A stretch of 6,667 nt of DNA from Chitinophagaceae bacterium. Its GTDB lineage: Bacteria; Bacteroidota; Bacteroidia; Chitinophagales; Chitinophagaceae. Below are positions 1-6,038 of this stretch, piece after piece. The stretch covers positions 1-6,667 of the forward strand of contig VIKJ01000060.1 of the NCBI GenBank assembly GCA_008080615.1. Reading direction: 5' to 3'. A program made the position numbers and the translations under genes. Under the pieces are notes generated by a model. It did no database searches. It worked only from the letters and a program-made list of their open reading frames with translations, and was not told the origin of the DNA. Each line of letters begins with the position of its first letter. Positions within the stretch are counted from its first letter, which is position 1.

Positions 1-233
1 TTATCCGATCTGTTGCAGCTTATGATGTGAGCTGTTTAATGGAATACAAGGGAATGAGTTTAGAAGAAGCGATGAATAAAGTTGTAAAAGAAAAATTGGT
101 TGCAATTCAAGGAGAAGGGGGAATGATTGGAGTAGATGCAAAGGGAAATGCTGCCCTTATTTTTAATAGTGCTGGTATGTATCGTGGAGTACGAAACAAT
201 AAAGGCTTAAATTCGGTAGCTATTTATAGCTAG
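1..233 (+). CDS. Isoaspartyl peptidase / L-asparaginase (Ntn-hydrolase type), C-terminal fragment, 5' end outside window
   Basis: This is the end of a plant-type (IaaA-like) asparaginase, which hydrolyses isoaspartyl dipeptides and L-asparagine. The frame is open from the window edge (first full codon at 3), and 76 residues are visible before the TAG at 231-233. The residues before the first GTG codon (IRSVAAYDVSC at 3-35) fit the family, so the gene clearly starts upstream and neither the GTG at 27 nor an internal ATG is the real start. Family signatures seen are the AYDVSCLMEYKG helix, a GEGGMIGVDAKGN strand-turn-strand and the terminal FNSAGMYRG motif, where homologues usually have FNTEGMYRG. 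The nucleophilic threonine that begins the beta subunit after autocleavage lies in the missing part, so activity cannot be judged. The stop is 5 nt before ispD, which suggests co-transcription. The family call is firm; the exact substrate is not determined. Confidence 0.88.
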   Translation, partial: IRSVAAYDVSCLMEYKGMSLEEAMNKVVKEKLVAIQGEGGMIGVDAKGNAALIFNSAGMYRGVRNNKGLNSVAIYS

Positions 234-238
234 TTGTC

Positions 239-916
239 ATGAAAAAGTATGCTGTTATTACTGCTGGTGGTTCTGGTTTACGGATGGGTAGTCATTTGCC
301 CAAACAGTTTATGGGCATAAATGGCAAGCAAGTGCTTTGGTACACATTCAAGACATTTCTTACTGCTTATCCCGATATGAACTTTATATTGGTACTACCA
401 GAAAACTATTTGAACGAGGGGGAGTCGCTTGTAAAAAGCTTAGATATTGCCAATCAAACCATATTGGTTCAAGGTGGCAATACACGATTTCATTCTGTTC
501 AAAATGGATTGGCAAAAATTACTACTTCTTCCATTGTATTTGTTCATGATGGAGTTCGTTGTTTGGTTTCCCCTGCATTAATAAAAAACTGCTATGAACA
601 AGCCATTGAATTGGGTTCGGCTATTCCTGCAGTTGCTTCTGCTGATAGTGTTCGTATAGAAGAACATGGGCAAAATAAGCCCATCAACAGAAATATGGTT
701 CGCATAGTACAAACACCTCAAACCTTTAAAAGTGAATTAATCTTGCCGGCATTTCAACAAGCTTATCAAGAAATATTTACCGACGAAGCAACTGTGGTAG
801 AATCTTTTGGGCATCCAGTTTTTTTAATTGAAGGTGAATATCAAAATATTAAAATTACCCGACCTGTAGATTTACTTTTAGCAGAAACCATTTTAAAAGA
901 ACGCGAATTACTTTAA
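239..916 (+). CDS. ispD: 2-C-methyl-D-erythritol 4-phosphate cytidylyltransferase (IspD)
   Basis: This cytosolic enzyme joins CTP and MEP to give CDP-methylerythritol, the third step of the MEP isoprenoid pathway. At 225 residues it is of normal family length. The N-terminal nucleotide-binding loop AGGSGLRMGSHLPKQF (residues 9-24) supplies R15 and K22, equivalent to the catalytic Arg20 and Lys27 of E. coli IspD. VHDGVR (102-107) gives D104 and R107. QTPQTF (158-163) and TDEA (181-184) follow, and NIKITRP (203-209) contains K205, the counterpart of Lys213. A serine (S137, in ADSVRI) stands about where E. coli has the MEP-contacting Thr140, a mild substitution. The ATG at 239 is directly followed by the conserved beta strand, so the start is secure even though no Shine-Dalgarno is visible. 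It sits 5 nt after the asparaginase gene, and its last 9 nt overlap the convergent acyltransferase gene. No ispF is attached or adjacent in the window. Confidence 0.95.
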   Translation: MKKYAVITAGGSGLRMGSHLPKQFMGINGKQVLWYTFKTFLTAYPDMNFILVLPENYLNEGESLVKSLDIANQTILVQGGNTRFHSVQNGLAKITTSSIVFVHDGVRCLVSPALIKNCYEQAIELGSAIPAVASADSVRIEEHGQNKPINRNMVRIVQTPQTFKSELILPAFQQAYQEIFTDEATVVESFGHPVFLIEGEYQNIKITRPVDLLLAETILKERELL

Positions 917-1825
917 TAGATTTAGTGGGAAAGGAAGATGGTTATAATGGTATACAAAATAGGTTTCTTTGATTGTCCCAAATTGTTGGTAAAAATATTG
1001 TACCCCCGGTATAGAAGACCCTTCAAAGTCTAGCCAAACCTGCTCTTCGGAAAATTCTTGAATAATTTGATCGAATAAATAATGGTTGGCTGCTGTTGCC
1101 CTTCCTGCTGGCGTAGTGGTATTCATGATATTGTATATCCTTTTATTGTCTCTTAACAATAATGCGGTACTCATGATTTCTTTTTCTTCATTTAGGATGC
1201 TTCTAGTAAAGCATTGCTGGCTAAAACTAGCAGCTTGCTCACAATAGTTAAAGAAGTTGCCAAATTCAAATTCGGTTACTTGCTTTAATTGATGCCTATG
1301 AAATTGCTTATATAAGTCAATTGTTTTTTTGATTGGAGTATCCTTGTAGTATACTAAATTAGTACGTGCAGCTTTTCTTATATGTTGTTGAAGTTCGTTT
1401 GAATAGCCTTTGTAAATTTCAGGGTAAGGTTGGTTTAAATGGAGCAAGAAATTTGGCTTTGGTTCTGCATGTATAAAACGGGTGATCTCTGTGTTTTGAT
1501 GATTAAATAGGAGAGAGCCGTAAGGATGTTTTTTTATTAGTTGAATGAGTATATTTTGTTGAGTTTGCTCATTAATTGTTCCAATAAATCCCAACTGCTG
1601 TATAAATGGTGGGGTATACCAATAAGGTATGTTTAACTTTCTTTTATAGGGTAAAGCTATTACGGCCTCATAATCATTTACAACATAGCCAGCCCAAATT
1701 GGGCAAATTGCATTAAGGTAGTTGTATGTATTATAAATTAATCCGTTGGTAGAAACTTCTATGCAATGATCCCATTTAGTTTGATCAATTTTATTTCCTG
1801 CAATGAGCTCGATTTGATCATTCAT
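908..1825 (-). CDS. FemAB/GNAT-like acyltransferase, probably cell-envelope or glycan related
   Basis: This 305-residue soluble protein has no signal peptide or membrane segment. It resembles the FemAB-like/CelD-type GNAT-fold proteins often found in Bacteroidota polysaccharide clusters. The visible hallmarks are in the C-terminal half: a basic helix ELQQHIRKAARTN (144-156); a helix LYKQFHRHQ (171-179); the strand STALLLRDNKRIYNIMN (219-235), typical of the acyl-donor subdomain; a helix after GRATAANHYLFDQII (241-255); and LDFEGSSIPGVQYFYQQFG (265-283), which matches the DFEGS...G..FY..FG signature of the group. The N-terminal half (about 1-135) is likely a degenerate second GNAT domain. By family knowledge it would transfer an acyl or aminoacyl group to an amine; donor and acceptor are unknown. 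It starts 6 nt after the sugar transferase, whose last codons contain a purine-rich GAAGGAAAA that could serve as its ribosome-binding region. Its 3' end overlaps ispD by 9 nt. Confidence 0.72.
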   Translation of the reverse strand: MNDQIELIAGNKIDQTKWDHCIEVSTNGLIYNTYNYLNAICPIWAGYVVNDYEAVIALPYKRKLNIPYWYTPPFIQQLGFIGTINEQTQQNILIQLIKKHPYGSLLFNHQNTEITRFIHAEPKPNFLLHLNQPYPEIYKGYSNELQQHIRKAARTNLVYYKDTPIKKTIDLYKQFHRHQLKQVTEFEFGNFFNYCEQAASFSQQCFTRSILNEEKEIMSTALLLRDNKRIYNIMNTTTPAGRATAANHYLFDQIIQEFSEEQVWLDFEGSSIPGVQYFYQQFGTIKETYFVYHYNHLPFPLNLLK

Positions 1826-1831
1826 ATCAAC

Positions 1832-2413
1832 TTATTTTCCTTCACCCGATAATATAATCTTTAAGGTAAGCAACATGATCTTAAAATCGAGTAATAAAGA
1901 GGCTTGTTTTATATATAGGAGGTCGAATTGCATTCTTTCAATCATTTCTTCAACAGAAGATGCATAACCGAACCTTATCATACCCCAAGAAGTAAGGCCT
2001 GGTTTTACTTTAAGTAGTTCTCTATACTGGGGAGCCTGTATTATTAGTTGATCTATGTAGTTTTTTCTTTCTGGTCTGGGCCCCACTAAACTCATATCAC
2101 CTATTAAGATATTCCACAGTTGAGGTAATTCATCTAGTCTCCATTTACGCATAGTTCTGCCCCAAGGAGTAATTCGTTTATCCTGAATGCTAGATAATGC
2201 TGGACCATCTTTTTCAGCATCAAAGTACATGCTTCGAAATTTATAAATCGTAAATGGTTGTTCATTATACCCAATTCGCTGCTGTAAATAAAAGATGTCA
2301 CCTTTTGAACTCAGCATTGTTTTTATAGAAATCAATACTAAAACTGGGCTCAAAAAAATTAGTGCACAAATTGAAAAAAAAATATCCAAGAATCGTTTTA
2401 TGTAAAGGGCCAT
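1832..2413 (-). CDS. Short monotopic phosphoglycosyl transferase (bacterial sugar transferase, PglC/WcaJ-domain type)
   Basis: At the inner face of the membrane this enzyme is expected to transfer a sugar phosphate from a UDP-sugar to undecaprenyl phosphate, starting synthesis of a surface glycan. At 193 residues it is the minimal, PglC-sized form, without the multi-helix N-terminal part of WcaJ/WbaP. Residues 5-33 form the re-entrant membrane helix: basic KR at 6-7, D10, a hydrophobic run, and the helix-kinking S22-P23 equivalent to the Ser-Pro of PglC. Next come KFRSM (58-62), the catalytic Asp-Glu pair in LDELPQ (D94, E95), the GDMSLVGPRPE block (105-115) and PGLTSWG (138-144). All expected motifs are present, so it should be active. 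The sugar cannot be predicted. It lies 11 nt downstream of the Gfo/Idh gene and 6 nt upstream of the acyltransferase, consistent with one transcript. A T9 tract on the coding strand falls at codons 11-14. Confidence 0.92.
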   Translation of the reverse strand: MALYIKRFLDIFFSICALIFLSPVLVLISIKTMLSSKGDIFYLQQRIGYNEQPFTIYKFRSMYFDAEKDGPALSSIQDKRITPWGRTMRKWRLDELPQLWNILIGDMSLVGPRPERKNYIDQLIIQAPQYRELLKVKPGLTSWGMIRFGYASSVEEMIERMQFDLLYIKQASLLLDFKIMLLTLKIILSGEGK

Positions 2414-2424
2414 TATTATACTAC

Positions 2425-3411
2425 TTAAACTAAAATGCTAGTGCTACTAATTTTTTCTAAAATCTGATGTGCAACTTCCATCGCTAAAAAACCGTCAATT
2501 TCACTTACTGCTGTAGGCTTATTGTTTACAATAGCATCTACAAAAGATTCCAGCTCTAATTTGATGGCATTTAATGGTTCTATGGTAGGAGTAGCGATAG
2601 CAATGGTTTTTTTACCATTGGGTGTATCAATATCAAATGAAAATACGTCTTGATCTTCAGGCTGTTTTAGCTTGATGATTTCTGTCTTTTTTTCTAGAAA
2701 ATCAACACCTATATACGCATCTTTTTGAAACAAGCGCATTTTTCTCATTTTCTTCATGCTAATTCTGCTACTTGTTAAATTAGCAACACATCCATTGTTG
2801 AATTCTATTCGAACGTTGGCAATATCAGGTGTTTCTGTCATTACTGCAACCCCACTAGCTACAATGCTTTTTACATCGCTCTTTACTAAACTTAAAATAA
2901 TATCAATGTCATGAATCATTAAATCTAAAATCACACTTACTTCTGTTCCCCTAGGGTTAAATTGAGCCAATCGATGAACCTCAATAAACATTGGGTTTAA
3001 GTTTAGGTCTTTTACCGCCAAATACGCTGGATTAAATCTTTCTACATGACCTACTTGTACTTTTACATTGGCTTCTCTAACTAAATCCATTAAAGCACGA
3101 CCTTCTTGAATTGTATTCGTAATTGGTTTTTCAACAAATACATGTTTGCCTTTTCTTATGGCCTGCATGCAAATGTCAAAATGTTGATTAGTTGGTGTAA
3201 TTACATCAATTATATCGCAAGCATCCATTAGCTTCTCTTCATCCATATAACGCTTTAGGCCATATTTTTCTACAACTTCTTTAGCGTTATCATTATTTGG
3301 ATCAAAAAAGCCTACCAATTTCACCCCTGCAATCTCTTTCCAGTTATTCAGGTGAAACTTGCCTAAATGCCCTACTCCAAAAACACCTACTTTAAGCATA
3401 ATATTATTCAT
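2425..3411 (-). CDS. Gfo/Idh/MocA-family NAD(P)-dependent oxidoreductase, possibly a nucleotide-sugar 3-dehydrogenase
   Basis: This cytosolic dehydrogenase has an N-terminal Rossmann fold and a C-terminal alpha/beta Gfo/Idh domain (328 residues, normal length). The dinucleotide loop is GVFGVGHLGKFH (9-20), with F36-D37 at the end of the second strand. The conserved EKP is at 94-96, GHVERFNP at 121-128, and the catalytic D-x-x-x-H pair lies in LDLMIHDID (D163, H167). The combination of GHVERFNPA, DLMIHDID, NGCVANLTSSR and a following basic RKMRLFQ resembles the subgroup that includes GnnA-like UDP-GlcNAc 3-dehydrogenases of lipid A/amino-sugar pathways. That is a subgroup impression only, and no partner aminotransferase (GnnB-like) is in the window. 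The neighbouring sugar transferase supports a glycan role. The ATG at 3411 is given, but the second ATG at 3399 (M5, giving MLKVGVFG) places the first strand where homologues usually begin and may be the true start. Confidence 0.9.
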   Translation of the reverse strand: MNNIMLKVGVFGVGHLGKFHLNNWKEIAGVKLVGFFDPNNDNAKEVVEKYGLKRYMDEEKLMDACDIIDVITPTNQHFDICMQAIRKGKHVFVEKPITNTIQEGRALMDLVREANVKVQVGHVERFNPAYLAVKDLNLNPMFIEVHRLAQFNPRGTEVSVILDLMIHDIDIILSLVKSDVKSIVASGVAVMTETPDIANVRIEFNNGCVANLTSSRISMKKMRKMRLFQKDAYIGVDFLEKKTEIIKLKQPEDQDVFSFDIDTPNGKKTIAIATPTIEPLNAIKLELESFVDAIVNNKPTAVSEIDGFLAMEVAHQILEKISSTSILV

Positions 3412-3459
3412 TAATTGGTAAAGATAATTAAATCATAGTGGCAGCTGCACGAATATTTA

Positions 3460-5265
3460 TTAATCAAATAGCTCAAAATTATTAGTTCGGGTTAATTCTA
3501 GTTTATTCAATAAAGTTGCTTTACATGCAGCAGTATGAGGCAATTCGTATTTGCAATAAAACTGTAGGGTATGAATTTTACCTTGGTAAAAGGCGATGTT
3601 GCTTTGCGAAAGACCAACTTGTTCCAGTTTTTTAGCAGCGGCTAATGCTAATTTTAACCATTGCCACCCGATTACGATATAGCTCATCATTTCTAAAAAT
3701 ACTGTTGCATCTGCTAGGTATTTTTCAATATCACCAGCAGCAGCATAACCTGCCAATTGATTCATAACTTCTTGTACGCCCTTTATTTCGTCTTGAACCA
3801 ATTTGGCAGAAGACGCTAGGGATTCAACAAGCATAGCTTGTTGAACGGATTCCATAATTACTGTGGAAAGCAATTGAAGCGCTTTTCCTTTTTCCATGGT
3901 TACTTTTCTGCCCAATAAATCGAGTGATTGTATACCAGTAGTGCCTTCGTATAAAGACATTATTTTTAAATCTCTGTAATGTTGTTGTACCGGAAAGTCT
4001 GTTGTAAATCCATATCCACCTAAGGTTTGAATGGCAAGGGCGGCAGATCTACTGCCTTGTTCAGATGGGTAGGTTTTTACAATAGGGGTTAATATTTCTA
4101 ACAATAACCAATAAGCATGTTTTTCATCACCAGTAGCAGCATGTGTTAAATCGTATAGCCTGTTACATTCTATGCCTAATGATATAGACCCTTCTGCTAT
4201 GGCTTTTTGTGTAAATAACATTCTCTGAACATCCGCATGATTGATAATTAAAGTAGGTGGCTTGGTAGGATCTTTTTCACTGGCTAGTCTTCCTTGTGGA
4301 CGTTCTAAACAATATTGTAAAGAAGCCTGGTATGCGGCCATTGCTACAGATGCGGCGCATAATCCAACACTAATTCTTGCACCATTCATCATCTGAAACA
4401 TATAAGTAAGCCCTTTATGTGGTTCACCTACAAGGTATCCGATACAATCATTGTTATCTCCAAAAGAAAGATGCGTTGTAGCATAACCTCTTTGTCCCAT
4501 TTTTTGAAAATCACCTGCGCAATACACATCGTTATACATTAAATTACCATCGCTACCTATCCTGAATTTTGGTACAATGAAAAGGGAAATTCCTTTTGTT
4601 CCAGCAGGTGCTCCTTCAATTCTTGCGAGTGTTAAATGAATAAAATTAGAACAGGCTTCGTGTTGACCTCCCGATATAAAAATCTTTTGACCATTAATTT
4701 TATATGTGCCATTTTCAAATGGTTTTGCATTGGTGGTAATATCCGATAAAGAACTGCCTGCCTGTGGCTCTGTTAAAGCCATCGTGCCTTGCCATTCTCC
4801 AGAAAATATTTTTGGAACATAACTATCTATTTGTTCCTTTGTTCCAAAACTGGTAATAAGCCCTGCAGCACCAGCAGAAAGACCCAAATATCCCTCTACT
4901 CCATTATTGGCAGCTTGAAAAATATGGTGGGCTGTACCAAATATCATTTCGGGAATTTGCATTCCTCCATGTTCAAATGAAGCACTTGCACCAATCCAAC
5001 CTTGTGCAGCAGCAGCAGGGATAATTTTTTTAAGACAGGGGTGTGTAATTACATTACCATTACCATCATATTTAGCAGGATGCTCGTCCATTTCTTTAAA
5101 ATAGGGCGCCATTTCCTGGTCTGCCAATAGTTTGGCAGATTCTATCATCATCCAGGCTTGTTCTTCGTCTAAGTGGGCAAAGCGTTCATAAGAAAACAAG
5201 TCTTTCACTGGATGTACATCCATCAATAAAAATTGTAAAAACTGCATGTTGGTATAACGAGCCAT
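3460..5265 (-). CDS. Long-form acyl-CoA dehydrogenase (DmdC-like, FAD-dependent)
   Basis: This flavoenzyme is expected to oxidise an acyl-CoA to the trans-2-enoyl-CoA and pass electrons to ETF. At 601 residues it is the long type, related to 3-methylmercaptopropionyl-CoA dehydrogenase, not the roughly 380-residue classic form. In order: an extra N-terminal segment (about 3-35); the helical N domain to about 155; the FAD/substrate loop ALTEPQAGSSLSD (163-175); KIFISGG (194-200); MGQRG (256-260); MMNGARISVGL (292-302); QTLGGYGF (413-420); and YRDLKIMSLYEGTTGIQ (430-446), with the catalytic base E440. A C-terminal helical domain (about 465-595) matches the extension typical of this subgroup. The substrate is not predictable; a DMSP role should not be assumed from the subgroup name. 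It starts 26 nt after the FabG-like gene, and the hydratase lies just beyond that, so a fatty-acid or branched acyl-CoA pathway is the natural context. All key residues are intact. Confidence 0.95.
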   Translation of the reverse strand: MARYTNMQFLQFLLMDVHPVKDLFSYERFAHLDEEQAWMMIESAKLLADQEMAPYFKEMDEHPAKYDGNGNVITHPCLKKIIPAAAAQGWIGASASFEHGGMQIPEMIFGTAHHIFQAANNGVEGYLGLSAGAAGLITSFGTKEQIDSYVPKIFSGEWQGTMALTEPQAGSSLSDITTNAKPFENGTYKINGQKIFISGGQHEACSNFIHLTLARIEGAPAGTKGISLFIVPKFRIGSDGNLMYNDVYCAGDFQKMGQRGYATTHLSFGDNNDCIGYLVGEPHKGLTYMFQMMNGARISVGLCAASVAMAAYQASLQYCLERPQGRLASEKDPTKPPTLIINHADVQRMLFTQKAIAEGSISLGIECNRLYDLTHAATGDEKHAYWLLLEILTPIVKTYPSEQGSRSAALAIQTLGGYGFTTDFPVQQHYRDLKIMSLYEGTTGIQSLDLLGRKVTMEKGKALQLLSTVIMESVQQAMLVESLASSAKLVQDEIKGVQEVMNQLAGYAAAGDIEKYLADATVFLEMMSYIVIGWQWLKLALAAAKKLEQVGLSQSNIAFYQGKIHTLQFYCKYELPHTAACKATLLNKLELTRTNNFELFD

Positions 5266-5291
5266 TGAAACTGATTTTTAAAATTGAAAAA

Positions 5292-6029
5292 TTATCTAGC
5301 GCTGCCTCCATCAATGGTTAAACAGATTCCATTAACATAAGCTGCTTCGTCTGATGCCAGGTATAAATAGCCGTATGCAATATCGTTTGGTTTACCCCAA
5401 TGACCGGCCGGAATTAATGGTGTTAACTTTTGTTTTACTTCATCGGGAATAGCATTGGTCATTTGCGTTTCTATAAAACCAGGTGCAATACAATTTGCTG
5501 TAATTCCAAATCTGCCTAATTCTAATGCCCATACTTTGGTCATGCCAATAATGGCAGACTTAGTTGCAACATAATTGGTTTGGCCATAATTGCCTCTTAA
5601 CCCAACATTTGAAGATGCAGAAATGATCCTGCCATAATTTTGCGCCTTCATATGATGTGCAACCGCTTGAGTACAATTAAATACACCTGTTAAATTCACA
5701 GAGATTACTTTCTCCCAATCATCTTCCTGCATTTTCAGCAAGGTTTTATCCTTGGTAATTCCTGCATTATTGATGAGGATATCAATGCGATTTTTTTTGC
5801 TGATAATTTCAGCCACAGCTAAATCAATAGCCACTTTATCGGTAACAGAAACTTTATTGAAGTACACATCTAATTGCTGATTTCTTAGCTCGGTAGCCAA
5901 TTTTTCTCCCTCATCATTTTGATCCCAAATAAATACAGTTGCACCTTCTTTTGCAAATAAGGTTGCGGTTGCAGCGCCTATTCCTGCTGCACCTCCTGTG
6001 ATAATGGCAATTTTATTTTTTAAACGCAT
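5292..6029 (-). CDS. FabG-like short-chain dehydrogenase (3-oxoacyl-ACP/CoA reductase or 3-hydroxyacyl-CoA dehydrogenase)
   Basis: This classical SDR of 245 residues interconverts 3-oxoacyl and (R)-3-hydroxyacyl thioesters. Visible motifs are the cofactor loop TGGAAGIG (11-18), NNAG (87-90), and the catalytic tetrad N112, S140, Y153 and K157 with the usual 13-residue Ser-Tyr spacing. PGFIETQM (183-190) is the FabG-like substrate loop, and VNGICLTIDGG (232-242) is the C-terminal signature. The second strand ends in an acidic residue (IWD, D36), which in classical SDRs usually means NAD(H) preference; the housekeeping FabG of fatty-acid synthesis uses NADPH. Together with the acyl-CoA dehydrogenase downstream and the MaoC hydratase 9 nt upstream, this favours an accessory, possibly catabolic, acyl-CoA role over the essential FabG, so no gene symbol is given. 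The start ATG is followed directly by the first Rossmann strand; the upstream sequence is A/T-rich without a Shine-Dalgarno. Confidence 0.9.
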   Translation of the reverse strand: MRLKNKIAIITGGAAGIGAATATLFAKEGATVFIWDQNDEGEKLATELRNQQLDVYFNKVSVTDKVAIDLAVAEIISKKNRIDILINNAGITKDKTLLKMQEDDWEKVISVNLTGVFNCTQAVAHHMKAQNYGRIISASSNVGLRGNYGQTNYVATKSAIIGMTKVWALELGRFGITANCIAPGFIETQMTNAIPDEVKQKLTPLIPAGHWGKPNDIAYGYLYLASDEAAYVNGICLTIDGGSAR

Positions 6030-6038
6030 TTGATTTAT

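Noticed and set aside
27..233. A separate 68-residue small protein starting at the GTG at 27.
   Set aside because: The frame continues upstream to the window edge and matches the asparaginase family before that codon, so this is the end of a longer gene.
337..549. A 70-codon plus-strand open frame inside ispD.
   Set aside because: It lies wholly inside ispD in another frame, and its Cys/Tyr/Ser-rich translation has no family resemblance. It is a shadow frame.
3412..3459. Possible Bacteroidota-type promoter in the 48-nt gap: minus-strand TATCTTTA (3419-3426) resembles TAnnTTTG, and a GCAGCTGC palindrome lies at 3441-3448.
   Set aside because: The last base of the -7 box does not match, no good TTG/TTTG -33 element is found at proper spacing, and the box is only 7 nt from the ATG at 3411. 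The palindrome is short and has no T-run, so it is not a terminator. The gap may still be an operon boundary, but the sequence does not show it.
4789..4980. A 63-codon plus-strand open frame opposite the acyl-CoA dehydrogenase.
   Set aside because: It is antisense to a well-conserved part of the dehydrogenase gene, including the region before the TEPQAGSS loop, and has no recognisable domain or ribosome-binding site.
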